Positions 23,622 to 35,215 of a stretch of 64,000 nucleotides of DNA are shown one piece after another. Positions within the stretch are counted from its first letter, which is position 1, and each line of letters begins with the position of its first letter. Where the stretch lies: the NCBI GenBank assembly GCA_014529385.2, contig CM043967.1:133708682-133772681 (forward strand), in the 5' to 3' direction. The position numbers were made by a program, and so were the translations under genes. Source of the DNA: Adiantum capillus-veneris (taxonomy: Eukaryota > Streptophyta > Polypodiopsida > Polypodiales > Pteridaceae). The notes under the pieces are model-generated. The model worked only from the letters and a program-made list of their open reading frames with translations. It did not search any database and was not told where the DNA came from.

Positions 23622-26407
23622 TCATCTTAATTCATTAGAAAGTACAAACTCGTCCGTGAACAATAGACTGAGATACAATTTCTGTAAGTATGGAATCAAA
23701 ATGTCTTCAAGGTAAAAATCAAAGGTATGCCCCTCAAAAGAGGGTGGTGAGATAGTTGTTCTTGGTGGATTTAGGTATCCCTTTTCAGGAGTATCATCAA
23801 TCAGTAGTGTATTATTTGCATCAAAGGGTACATCGATTTGGCTGAACAGTTTGTACAAAAGATGTAAGTTGGGTTTTTTAGGGTGGTAGTGGCCCTCGAC
23901 AGTAACGCATCTTCTCTGATCATACAAAAAGTCAAAATCTGTCGTATCAGCATCGGATACACCGCAAACTATTCTGACTAGTGGTGACAAGTTTTGCCTT
24001 TGCATTGAAGACCATATGGCAACTCTGAAGCACGGAAGAAGAAACTGAATAAATTCTTTTGTTCCTGGACCAACCACAACTCGACAAGTACCCATCCGAA
24101 ATGTTTGCAAATCCTCGTAGGTGTCTGTTATATCCAGAGGCAAGCACATCAGCAACAATCCATTGATGTCCAAGATAATCAACCTCTGCAAAAGTTGACA
24201 AGTACATATAACTAGTTAGAAGCTGAACATATTTTGCCATACTTGAATAGACATTATCGGAACAACCGTATCTACAGGTAGCAAGGGTCCATACTGGGTC
24301 TCTATAGTGTTGTTGTCGTTGCTGCTATCCTTTGCTTTTGCTTCATCGTCGTAGTCATCGTTCTCATCTTCATCAAGGGTCTCCCCCATGGCTCTTTTTG
24401 CCTCATCCAAGGTTTCCTCCAAGGTCTTTTCTTCACCCTCCGTTGGCCGGCTTGCCTCATCCATCTCCTTTTGGGGCTCCTCCATGGTCCTGATTGCCTC
24501 ATCCATAGGCTTGATTTTCTCATCCATGCTTGCCTCATCCAGGGTTTCCTCCATGGGCCTTTTTGGCTCCTCCACTGGCCTAATTGCCTCTTTCATTGTC
24601 TCCTCCATAAGCCCCTCTGCTTGTACACTAGCACCTTGCATATCCTTGTTTGGACTTTCTGCATCCTCGGCCCTTTCATCTTTGGCTGGTATGACCCCCT
24701 CGGCCCATTGTGGTTCCACTGTATCTGATGCAGGGGCTTGTGGTGGTGGCTCGTCACGTATTGTCATATAGATTGTGCGATCATCCAAGCAGCTATCTTC
24801 AGCTTCTCTGGGGTTCGACATAGTGAGCAGGTGTTGTATTAGACTTGCCTGATATCTTTGCAAATAATCATATGTGTAGTTTTGCACAGCACTCTGCAAA
24901 ATTGAAAGACCACATAGTGAGACGTCTTGTATAAAGAAAACCAAAACTGACTGAATGCATTGCCAAATGGTTACCTTAGTCATGAAAGGTTGTAATGCAA
25001 AGTAGCTTTGCAGGACATATTCTGCATGGAGAAGACATCTCCAGCCGCAAGAAGTTGCATCGATTTGATTTGGTATAGGCACATCTTTGATTGGGGCCTT
25101 GTATAGTTCGTACCTTCCACATAGCTTTCCATAAGCAAGCAATAATCTCTTTACACAACTGCATAAAGGAGTATCAGGATGTTAGCTTGAGGCTTTCAAA
25201 TTTACATGGATATCCATAAGAAACACTTTCTGATACATAACACTTACAGTCTAATTTCAGGGTGGGTTCCTTTTATTGAATTGAACACCCACACTGCTGG
25301 CTGGTCAACATCAAGGCATATGAGACTCCAGTGATGGTTGTTCTCATAAGGAAAGATGATGACGGTTACTTCCAGCATAGCACAGTGGAGAAACCAACTT
25401 TCGAATGTGCCAGATGGACTGTTCTTCTGTCTAATAATCATAGACATTTTTGGATCAAGAAGAAACACCTCCGTGTGGGTGTGCGGTGGAAGTTGACTTT
25501 TGATCAAACTGCAAGGAGTGTACCTGATTTAGTACACCTATCATTTGAGTTTTCAAAGTTAGCAAAATATTAAAACTTACTTAAGACAAACGTAGATAAT
25601 TGTATCTGATATCTGAGCATATGGATCCAGCAATATATTAATGTCCACTGTATCCAGAGTCAACTTTCTGGTTCCATCTATAAATGGTATCTCTGCAAGC
25701 AAACCATCCTTCATTGAAAGTAGAGTATCTTTGTTGCTCGCATCTATGGATCGGGTCACATTGCATTCTCTTTGCCTATGGGACTCCACCGCTGCTTTCG
25801 TTTTCTCCTTAAGTTCTGCTTCCCTTATGTCTTCTGTTTGGCGAGCAACCGTCTCTGCCGTTGCCCTTGTATTAACATCATGTGTGACATCTACAACTGT
25901 GACTTGTGGAAATAGTTCAGGGGAGTATAGAAAAATTTCCCTCATTTTCTTATCCGTGCAGTCATTGGGTACCAGAAGTTTTTCATACCTCCACCTTACC
26001 CTTTTTAGTGTCTCGCTGTCTTTGTCCATTACAGTCACCCTGTGGGCATGGGCTTCTACGATGGTCATGTCACTGAAGTACTCAAGCAGAAAGTCCTCTG
26101 CTGCTTCCTGTAGAGCCATGAGTGCAAACACTTTCCACCTTTTAGTGCCCCAGGTCGCTTCCTCACAAATGGACCTCACCATCCTCTGGAAGGGCAGCTT
26201 TGGTATGCACAAATCAACACATTTCTGTGCCTTCTTGATTTCTCTGAAAAGTGCCATGCAGCTCTGGAACTTCTTCATCCTTGGACCTTTCAAAATCTTA
26301 CTTGGTTTTCCAGGTCTCTTGTTTAGGGTTGTAGATCTGCTACTTGCCTTAGCTGCTAACCCTGGTCCCTTGCCCCCCTTTCTTGCAGTGGCCTCTGTTC
26401 TAGCCAT
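23622..26407 (-). CDS. Histone H3-like / Ulp1-like protease / FCP1-like phosphatase fusion protein (element B gene 2)
   Basis: Five exons on the minus strand: 26407-25581, 25508-25248, 25158-24975, 24893-24243, 24185-23622. All introns are GT-AG (72, 89, 81 and 57 nt), phases agree, and the sum is 2487 nt, i.e. 828 codons plus stop with no interruption. Residues 1-138 are H3-like: MARTEATARK tail, LAAKAS at the K23 region, ALFREIKKAQK (alpha-N), KLPFQRMVRSI (alpha-1), LMALQEAAEDFLLEYF (alpha-2) and AHAHRVTVMDKD before alpha-3; loop 1 has one extra residue. Residues ~255-425 resemble C48 (Ulp1/SENP) proteases: SDTIIYVCL, HHWSLICLD (His335), FNS (Asn352 where Asp is usual), PNQIDATSCGW (Gln394, Cys400). 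Residues ~440-635 are acidic repeats (MEETLDEA-like). Residues ~643-828 match FCP1/NLI-IF phosphatases: LIILDINGLL, IWSSM, LLIDDTPEKGYLNPP. The likely role, inferred, is chromatin or SUMO and phosphate signalling at the element. Confidence 0.88.
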
Positions 26408-26451
26408 TCCACTGTATACAAATAGAAGAGTCTCTCTCTCTCTCTCTCTCA
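26408..26451 (-). promoter_or_regulatory. Conserved 5' leader with (GA)n upstream of the fusion gene
   Basis: Read on the minus strand, a short (GA)n tract is followed by CTCTTCTATTTGTATACA and then the ATG about 25 nt on. The same arrangement precedes the H3 start at 57152. Plant BPC/GAGA-type factors bind such repeats; that role here is inferred. TATACAG could also be an acceptor of a leader intron. Confidence 0.35.
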
Positions 26452-26674
26452 GCCGTTTTTTGACCTAGTAGACAACAATTCACTCTTTTGACCATAACTT
26501 GCTCATCCGAACTCCGATTTAGGTGATCTATAGCCTCAATCGAAGAGCACGAAGCCCTCTACGCATTGATGTAATGACATAATTTTTCTGTGTAATGGAA
26601 GGCTTTGCTGTAACAGCATCTCAGAACTGAAAAAATTGTCAAAACTTTGCGTTTTTGTTGCCGACTTGAAGGCA

Positions 26675-27607
26675 ATGTCAGACAAAACTCGCAAGGATGG
26701 AAAAGCCACACTCGCCATGGAGAATGATGCGAAATCTCCAAGGAATTTGGATGATAATCCAACCACATGATCTACAACAACGGAAGCAATGATCATGGCT
26801 TACTTGATCTCGTTACAAGAAACCGTCAACAAACAAGGTGAAGAGTTGCACACACTTGCAATGGAGAATGGTACTTTAAGAGTTCTCGTTGTGGAGAATG
26901 AGCACCTCAAGAAGGTTCTTGAAATGCAAACAACACGCTTGATGCATCTTGAGAATGAAGTTCAAGAATGTAAACGCTCTCTTGTTGACATGAATGTATT
27001 GAAAGAGCGCTTGAGCAAAGTTGAGAGTGATAATGTATTGAAAGAGGAAACAATAGATACAATACGACATGATGTATGTGAGATGAGAAATGCATCCAAA
27101 TCATGGGCTGATATATGTAAGGATAATGTGGTTTCTACATCTCCTATCACGCAAGCCGTTGTCCAAGCAAAGAATGTAGAGAATGTGGACACTCAAGAAT
27201 TGCACGAACGACAAAAACGCTCAAAGAACATCGTCATTCGTGGAATCAAGGAGGAAAGCATGGAAACACCCCAATCTCTTGCAGTTGCTTATGAAGAGTT
27301 TTTTGCTACACACTTTGGCATGTCAGGAATCATGGCTTATGGTGCACATCGAGTTGGAAAACAAGGAGTCCCTCGCTCGGGAGAAAGATCTATTGTATGT
27401 ACCATGGGTGATGAGGTAAAGAGAAAGATCATCCTTGACAATGGTTGGATCTACCTCAAAGGAACAGGTTGTAATGTATATGAGGATCGCACTATTATGC
27501 AACAAAATGTACGTCGCAAAGCATATGAGGAAAGAAGCAAGAAGGTTAAGGTATCACCTCAAGAAGAAAAGCCACTTAAGGAGGATGCAAGTCCATCCAA
27601 CAAATAG
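26675..27607 (+). pseudogene. LINE ORF1 protein
   Basis: The frame from ATG 26675 has a TGA at 26768 and is then open to 27607. After the stop, residues of a long coiled coil (LHTLAMENGTLRVLVVENEH and onward) are followed by RSKNIVIRGIKEE, typical of the RNA-recognition region of L1-type ORF1 proteins, and then by a basic C-terminus. ORF1 proteins coat LINE RNA and act as chaperones. A protein starting at 26789 would still keep the main domains. Confidence 0.75.
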
Positions 27608-27613
27608 GGACAC

Positions 27614-30600
27614 ATGATCTATGAGACCAACTCACGCTTGCGAATAAGCTTTTGGAATTGTAACGGGTATCCATGGAATGCGGGAATTGGCATTGATGAG
27701 CTTACCAATGACTCCGATGTGATACTTCTTGTCGAAACATGGGAGCATGATGCGCAACGAATTCTTGGATTTGACAAATGCGATGTGCATTCTTTGATGT
27801 GGGCCTAAAATGTAAAGCAACGAAGAGGCCAAGGAGGCGTAGCATGTATGACCAAAAAGGGTTTGAAAGATGTTTCCATTGTCAAAGAAGATAAGTATAA
27901 ACGCTACTTATGGCTGAAAATCAGCCCACCAAATGGTCAAGTCATGTTTGTGGCCGGTTGCTACATTCCTCACTATGACTCCAACTTTTATGCTTGCTTG
28001 AATATGGATAGAGATCAGCCCTTTGTTGAACTAGAGGAAGACATTGCTCATTACAAGGATCAAGGTGAAGTCATTTTTTTTGGAGACATGAATGCTTGCA
28101 CAAATATGCTACAACACGACACACAACAAGTAGACATGCCGCATGTCTCAAGAAGAATGGATGACTCATACATGTATAATCGAAGTTCTAATGATGCAAA
28201 AGAAGTGGATCACTATGGAAAGTCACTTCTACATATGTGCAATAGTACCGGAATGCTCATTGCAAATGGTGTATCTCTATGGCAAGGCACCAATGACTTT
28301 ACATGTAGAAAGCACAACGGTGCTAGCGTGATTGACTATATGTTGTTCTCGGAAGCCACTCTAGAATGCATAAAAAGCTTTACACTTGGTGAATGGAATC
28401 TGGAATCGGATCATAGGATGTTATGTATTGACCTCAAGTGTGGTAAACGGCGCGAGCATGTAGCCTCAAATTGTGATGTGAATCATTTGTACCTACGTCT
28501 AGACTTCTAACGAGCACTTATATATGTTGATATGGTGGACCAAATGTTAAGCATGATAGAGCATCAAGAGAGCCCAACATTAGAATGCAAGTGGAAAGTT
28601 TTCAAAGAAGTAATTTTCTCTTGTGCGAAGGAATGCTTTTCGGTGAAACACATGTCTTGCAAAAGGTCTAAGAAGGGTAGCACCAAGAAGAAATGGTTTG
28701 ACATGGAATGTAGTCAAGCCCGAAAACACTTGCTAAGATTGGATACAATCAAAGACAAGGAAGTTTACTTGTAATGTTCACACACATACAAATCACTTGT
28801 TCAAAAGAAGAGGAGAAGGTGGGAAGTCGAAAAACAACTTCTTTTAGCACAAGAGAAAGCACATGCATGTGGCAAGTTTTGGAAAAATCTAAAAGGCAAG
28901 CGCGTTCAGAGCTTTGGTGACTTGACTCTTGAGGATATGTATATGCATTGTAAGAATCTCTATGAGCAACCCAATGTTGATAAGATGGAGTGTTGTAGCT
29001 CCCTTCCGTTTATGTCTCCCTTCTTTACCATTGAAGATGTATGCCGCGCGCTTGAGAAACTTGCTACTCGTAAGGCAGGTGACCTTCAAGGTGTCAAGGC
29101 TGAAATGATTAAATGGACAAGCAAGAAAACACGATATTGGATATGCGATATGTTTAACCTTGCACTTCAGTATGGCATGCCTCATGATTGGAGTGCAAAT
29201 TGGATCAAACCTTTGCATAAAGGAGGAGATGTAAACAATGTGAACAACTATCGCACTATAATGGTTGGTTCTTTAATGGCAAAGTTATTTGGATGTATCA
29301 TGGAGATGAAGATAAGTGAATGGGCTGAAAAGAATGGCAAACGTGCACTTGGCCAAGCAGGTTTTCGAAAGCATCATAGCACCATTGATCACCTTGTCAC
29401 TCTTCGAGTTCTTATGAAAGCGTCTCGATTGAAAGGAAAAAAGTTGTATTGTTGCTTTGTGGATTTCAAGAAAGCTTTTGACATGGTACCGCGAGAAAAT
29501 CTTTGGAGACGTATGCAAAGCCTTCAAGTGCCGAGAGAATTTATGCATGCAGTCTTTCGCATCTACCAAAAAGTGATATGTCGATTACGTATGGGAGATG
29601 GAATTTCAGAATTTTTTGCAAGCACTATTGGTGTCAAACAAGGATGCCCACTTTCCCCAACCCTCTTTGGGCTACTCATTGATGAATTGGAAGGCATGGT
29701 TCTTGACTTTATGCAGCAAGAAGGCATAGAAGAGGTTAAGATTGGAAATGCGGTGATCATGCTTTTGCTTTATGCCGATGATGTAGTGCTCTTGGCACAT
29801 ACCTTAGAAGATGGACAAATGCTTATGAGTGTCTTGGAACGCTTTTGCCTACATAGCGGGCTGATCGTGAATGGATCCAAAACCAAGGTTATGCTTGTAA
29901 AGACCCTCAATGATGAAAATCCATGCATTGTATATAACAATGAGAAACTTGAAGTGGTAGATCACTTCAAGTACCTTGGCCTTGAGGTTCCATCCAATCA
30001 TAAATGGAAGGATTGTGCAATGCATCACTTGGAAGCCGGAAAGAGGGCCTATTATGCATTTGAGAACATGTGCAATGCAGGAGAGATCAAGTGTTGGGCT
30101 CTCAAAAAGTACCTCTTTGACACATTGGTGACACCGGTGCTTCTTTATGGAGTGGAGGTGTGGGGTGGAAGCATCGGGAAGTCTACTTGGAAAGAGTTTG
30201 AGAATGTCCAAAAGAGTTTTCTCACCAACTTTCTCCAAGTCAAGACACAAACACCCTACATGCTCTTACTTCTTGAGTCCGGATTGCTTGCCATTGAGGT
30301 CTTGGGCATGCAAAGGGTTGTGGAGTACATGCGTAAGACACAACGTAGCCCTTTGCATCGACTTCCTAGAATCACATATGAAGCAAGTCAAATGGTTCAA
30401 AAGACATGCAAGAGCAAAATACTAAGTTCGGGGTGGATGCTTGATATCAAGAAATGGTTTGGAAGATGGGATGCATGTCACTTGGTCAAGGATGCGTCGA
30501 TCGACTCCCAAGTTAATGAGGCCTTCTTACAATGCCAATGTATCACGGCTTGGGAGAAATCCGGAGGTACTCGCTTCAGCCATTACACCACACATGTTGC

Positions 30601-30916
30601 CCCAAACTATAAATCTCTCTTCTTCTCTAAACGAGGTAACCGAACCCATTCCTACATCCTTGAGCCCATCCCGTTGAGTGCGATCCGCACCATTGCCTCC
30701 ATTCGTCTTAGCTCCCATTCTCTACACTGCGAGACAGGACGTTGGGGCACTGGCGAGGAGTGTCATCGACTTTGCACCTTATGCCCTCGTCAAGTGCGAG
30801 AGAGTGAGTACCACACACTACTTGAGTGCTCAGATTTTGACCACATTAGGTCCTCTTTTCCCCATATATTCAGCCATGATCTCTCCCTACATACCTTCCT
30901 CTCCCAACCACGATGA
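27614..30916 (+). pseudogene. LINE ORF2: endonuclease-reverse transcriptase with three stops
   Basis: One frame runs through 3.3 kb, interrupted only by TAA at 27806, 28508 and 28772. N-terminal APE-type endonuclease: FWNCNGY, FFGDMNA, and SDHRM at the catalytic end. Reverse transcriptase from about 29100: WIKPLHKGG, GFRKHHSTIDHLVTLR, CCFVDFKKAFDMVPR (first Asp), KQGCPLSPTLF and an intact LLYADDVVLLA. The C-terminus has a CCHC-like motif (C..GRWG...C.LCP...ECSDF). The 28922-30916 part is an uninterrupted 664-codon frame. The clade is not certain; the zinc motif and RT layout fit jockey/L1-like elements. Few lesions suggest a fairly young copy. Confidence 0.85.
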
Positions 30917-31050
30917 GGACTCTCTATTGCGACGCTCATTTCAGCCATTTTTGAGCATCGAAAGTCACTTATGAACTCCACTCACACCACGTGACATGTT
31001 CATTTGGTCCCATAGGTCATATTTGACCTCCCAGGACGATAATAGAACTA

Positions 31051-31052
<2 letters not shown>

Positions 31053-31095
<43 letters not shown>
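31053..31095. repeat. (CT)n at the LINE 3' end
   Basis: A CT run of about 43 bp between the LINE tail and the surviving exon of gene 3. It may also supply the pyrimidine tract of that exon's acceptor. Confidence 0.8.
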
Positions 31096-31096
<1 letters not shown>

Positions 31097-31098
<2 letters not shown>

Positions 31099-31501
31099 GC
31101 CTGCTGTGCCCGAGTTCAGGATTGGAGACAGGACCTATATCTTTTTACATGATGTGCAAAGTATCTTTTATTTAAGGGAGGACTTCTCCCTGTCTATCAT
31201 TCCTAGAATCCAAGAGGAGAGGAGTGGATTTGTTTCAGAGGATAGTAGCGATGATGAGGAAATGACCGAAACATCCAGCAATCCAATGGAATGCCTCCAA
31301 AGTTGCTTTGAGAAAGCTGAAAAATACAAGGAGATAGTACCGGATGAAGCCACCTTCCAAGCAATAAGACAAAGCCTAAGACCATCAACAAGTCACAAAG
31401 AAGTGGAGGATTGGTTTAACCATTCAGGTCAGGAGTCAACTACATATGTGGACCTGTGGGAGGAAAACCTCTTTTTGCAAGATGAGATCTTCATGGTAAC
31501 T

Positions 31502-31533
<32 letters not shown>

Positions 31534-31988
31534 CACTTACTCAGACATAATATGTGCAGTCTTGGATTGCTGACAAGGATGACTTCCTTCGACGACGGAC
31601 TCGAGAGTATCGTGGAAGGGATGCGGCCCTAGCACAGTACCTTTAGAAGCTTTGTGAGGCGCAGATAATAGTTTTCCACAATGGAATGTCACAAGAGGGT
31701 ACAACAACAACTTACAAATTAAAGACACTATCATGCTTCTTGGGTGGACCCGTGGTGCCCAAAAGTGTAGATAAAGTCATTCTTGTGGACAAAGTGTTTG
31801 CCAGAGGTTGTTTTGGTTATTTCCTGGGCTATACAGGTGGTCGGGCGGCGTATTACTACACTTACACAACAATGGCACTAGCTCTTGACAGAAAAAACTC
31901 GGATGAACTTGTAGAGTATGGCAAACATCTCATGATTTGTTACAAGGGTGATGTGCCAAAAAACAAAATTGAACCTTCAAAATCTTGA
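31097..31988 (+). pseudogene. Element B gene 3 (FLHD motif), 5' truncated
   Basis: It begins right after CTCTCTCAG at the LINE tail, with PEFRIGDRTYIFLHDVQSIF, aligned to the element A gene at 10445-9501. Exon 1 ends at 31495 and a 64-nt intron with a (TG)n tract (31496-31559) is followed by exon 2, SWIADKDDFLRRR onward. A TAG at 31644 breaks exon 2; the frame then runs to 31988 through FLGGPVVPKSVDKVILVDKV and GYFLGYTGGRAAYYY. No known domain is recognised. The 5' exons seen in element A are missing. Its 3' end overlaps that of the transposase gene on the other strand. Confidence 0.6.
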
Positions 31989-33779
31989 TACACTTCAAGT
32001 AGCAATTGTATTAAGATCATGTATTCCAAAAATATTGAAATTTTATACAATGCCATCCACTCAGAGTATTTTCTCCACTTGTGGTTCACATACACCATTG
32101 TCTCTCTCCACCTTCGTTGACCTTCACGAGCACCGGAGTTGTTGTATGTCATTGATCTTTTAATTTTATTTTGTTGTAAATGTCTAATGGCTTGTGCTGT
32201 TGCTGAAGAGGCCAATACTTCTTTTGCCTGCATTCGATGAATGATTCTATGATAGAACCATTCAAATAGTTCTCTCAAACTGTTAGCCTTTATTCGAGAG
32301 ACACCATGTCGTGTGTGCCTGAAATAGGCATTTCTGGCCATGTAATGAGACTTTTCCATCCCTTGGGTATTCCATATGGCCGGGTTCCCATACTTTTGTA
32401 TAAAATATGGTAAATGATTGAAAATGATGTGCTGGATATAAAAACAGATTACTTAGAATGTTTTATACTCACATAGTTACACATAAAAGAGAATCAAACA
32501 CAGAATAATACCATGTAGTGAGTAATCTGGGTGTCTGTCCATGCTGTCTTGAATGATTTCTTGAGAAGGTTGAGATTCTCCTTGAACTTTTTCATATCAC
32601 CTTGTGACCAGTCATCTTTGTCGCACATCAAAAATAGCATGTTTATCGATCGCCAAACCTTAGCCTTCGCGTTACGATCGAGTAGTTGGTTCTTGATCTT
32701 TGAATGCAATATGTAGCTTTTTCCAGCTCTGATACTCTACCTTGCTAACATAAGATATGTTATATATTTTTCCATGCTTTGTTAGCTTCGGATCTGGTAT
32801 TCCTTGGGGTTTAGATAAAAACCTCCGTGCCTTCACCCCACCAATGGATGGTTTGCAGGGGACATCCTTCTCAGCAGTTGATCTCTTTTCATCCCGCTGG
32901 ATTTTCACATTGCCACCATGAAGCTGTTGAGAGAAGGAGAGAACACAGAAGTAGAACCCCAAAGTGTGTAGAATACACACATGAGATGATGTATATATAG
33001 AGGGGACCTGGGTGCCATATATAGAGAAGCCATATATTGAGTAGCTTCACATATAAGCTCAACACCCCCGCTCAAATAAGGGTCCCTAACTGTGGATGAA
33101 AAAACCCTTGGGGGATCAAGGGAAAAACCCACAACTCTATATACACCCACCGTTATATTATAAAAATCATTAAATATACAAATGTTTACGAGGAGCTACA
33201 TCACTCCTTTTACAATGAATGTTTTATGAGGAGTTACATTACTCCTATCCTATCAAATACAATAATGAATACAAAGGTTCAATAAAGAGGTATAAAAGCT
33301 ATCGATTAGCTTGTAATCAAAAGTGTCTCTGTGAATCTGCTGTGTAGCTTGTCATCAATATCGCATCACCAAACATGTCTTCATGTTGTCATCAATATGG
33401 CATCACCAAACATATCTTCATAAATCTTGTATTGTCACCAAGTTTGTCTTCATAAAATCAATTCTTTGATCAATCCTACATAGATCATAGACTCCAAAAA
33501 GAACATGTCATGAAAATTATTAGCATCGTTAATGAAATAATTACGTTCACAATGCCATAAGAGATGGTTCGCGATGCCACTCTTTTGACGACATATATAC
33601 GCACGACAACATATGGTACATAAAGTATAAACGTAAAAGTACAAAATGTGTGATTACGTGATACAAATGATATGTGTATATATTACATAAAACAACATTT
33701 ATCAATGTAGTGATCAATGAATACCATCAAAGTATTAACAAAATATCATCATTATATCAATAAAAATGAATAAATGACC

Positions 33780-34240
33780 ATGGTATCAACGAAAAGCATC
33801 ATGATATCACCGAGAATAATCATTGTATCAACAAAACAACATTATGGCATCACCGAGAATAACCATGGTATCAACGAAACATCATCATGGCATCACCGAG
33901 AATAACTATGGTATCAACGAAACAACATCATGGTATCACCGAGAATAACCATGGTATCAACAAAACATCATCATGGTATCAACAAAAATCACCATGGAAT
34001 CAACGAAACAACATCATGGCATCACCGAGAATAACCATGGTATCAACGAAACATCATCATGGCATCACCGAGAATAACCATGGTATCAATGAAATATCAT
34101 CATGGCACCACCGAGAATAACCATGGTATCAATGACATATCATCATGGTATCAACGAAAATCACCATGACCAAAGTATTAACAAAACATCATCATGGTAC
34201 CATCAAAATCACTATGGTATCAATGAGAAATTATCAATAA
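33780..34240 (+). repeat. ~43-bp tandem repeat inside the LTR element
   Basis: About ten imperfect units built from ATCATCATGGCATCACCGAG and AATAACCATGGTATCAACGA. Units are adjacent, without the unique spacers a CRISPR array would have. Confidence 0.85.
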
Positions 34241-34489
34241 AACGACGCAAACTATATCTCTAAAAGAATAATTATACGAGAATCAATGAACGAGTATATC
34301 ATATAACAAAAGATCATGTACCAACAGTAGCTCGATAGAATTTGGACGATCATCAACGGTTCGACTGAATCGGAACGATGTGTAACTGGCTTCTGCAGCA
34401 AAGTTACGTCAGTAACAAATATATGGTTGATGAAGAAAAATATAATTGAGGAGTTTTCAATTATGAGAAAAATCAAAAGCAAAAAGTAA

Positions 34490-35215
34490 AATTTTGATTT
34501 TCAAACATATTCGCAGTCCGAGACGATAACCCAAAATCGGTGCAGAATTTAGAGAAACTTCCTTCTGCAAAGTTATAGACCACATCGATTCCGGTCTCCC
34601 ATAGCGGGTAGTTTCTTCTGCAAAGTTGTAGAACACATCGATTCCGGTCTCTCACGCGGGTAGTTTCTGCAAAATCGTTTTCAATAAGCAGAAAAATAAA
34701 AAACAAAAAACGGAAATTGCTTTTTATGTATGTACGCAGTCCGCGAACGATAACTCAAAATCGGTGTAGAATTTGAAAACACTTCCTTCTGCAAAGTTGT
34801 AGACCACATCCATTCCAGTCTCTCTAGCGGGTAGTTTCTGCAAAATCATTTTCAATTAGCAAAAAAATCAAAAACAAAAAGCAAAAGTTGCTTTTCAGAT
34901 ATGTACGCAGTCCACGAACGATAACTCAAAATCGGTGCAGAATTTGAAAACAGTTCCTTCTGCAAAGTTGTAGATCACATCGATTCCGGTCTCCTTAGCG
35001 GGTAGTTTCTGCAAAATCGTTTCCAATTAACAGAAAAATCAAAAACAAAAAGCGAAAGTTGCTTTTTAGGTATGTACGCAGTCCGCGAACGATAACTCAA
35101 AATCGGTGCAGAATTTGAAAAAACTTCCTTCTGCAAAGTTGTAGACCACATCGATTCCGATCCCTATGGTGGGTAGTTTCTGCAAAATCGATTTTGATCA
35201 GGAGAAAAATCGAAA
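34490..35215 (-). repeat. ~180-bp tandem repeat inside the LTR element
   Basis: About four copies, each with CGAACGATAACTCAAAATCG, CTTCCTTCTGCAAAGTTGTA, CACATCGATTCCGGTCTC and GCGGGTAGTTTCTGCAAAAT. One copy has an internal partial duplication near 34560-34660. Confidence 0.85.

Larger units (their letters stand above)
26452..31095 (+). mobile_element. LINE retrotransposon inserted in element B
   Basis: A non-LTR element with ORF1 (coiled coil plus RNA-binding region) and ORF2 (endonuclease, reverse transcriptase, C-terminal zinc motif), ending in a TCTAT/CT-rich tail at 31045-31095 instead of poly(A). It sits between the divergent genes 2 (-) and 3 (+) of element B and probably replaced the 5' exons of gene 3. 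Both ORFs carry nonsense codons. The tail sequence recurs at 565-650. Confidence 0.85.

Noticed and set aside
25641-26468. Long plus-strand frame opposite the fusion gene
   Set aside because: Shadow of the H3/linker coding strand; it has no recognisable domain and crosses the exon-intron structure of the real gene.
33780-34240. Regularly spaced repeats resembling a CRISPR array
   Set aside because: Units are adjacent tandem copies without unique spacers, lie inside an LTR element, and the genome is eukaryotic.
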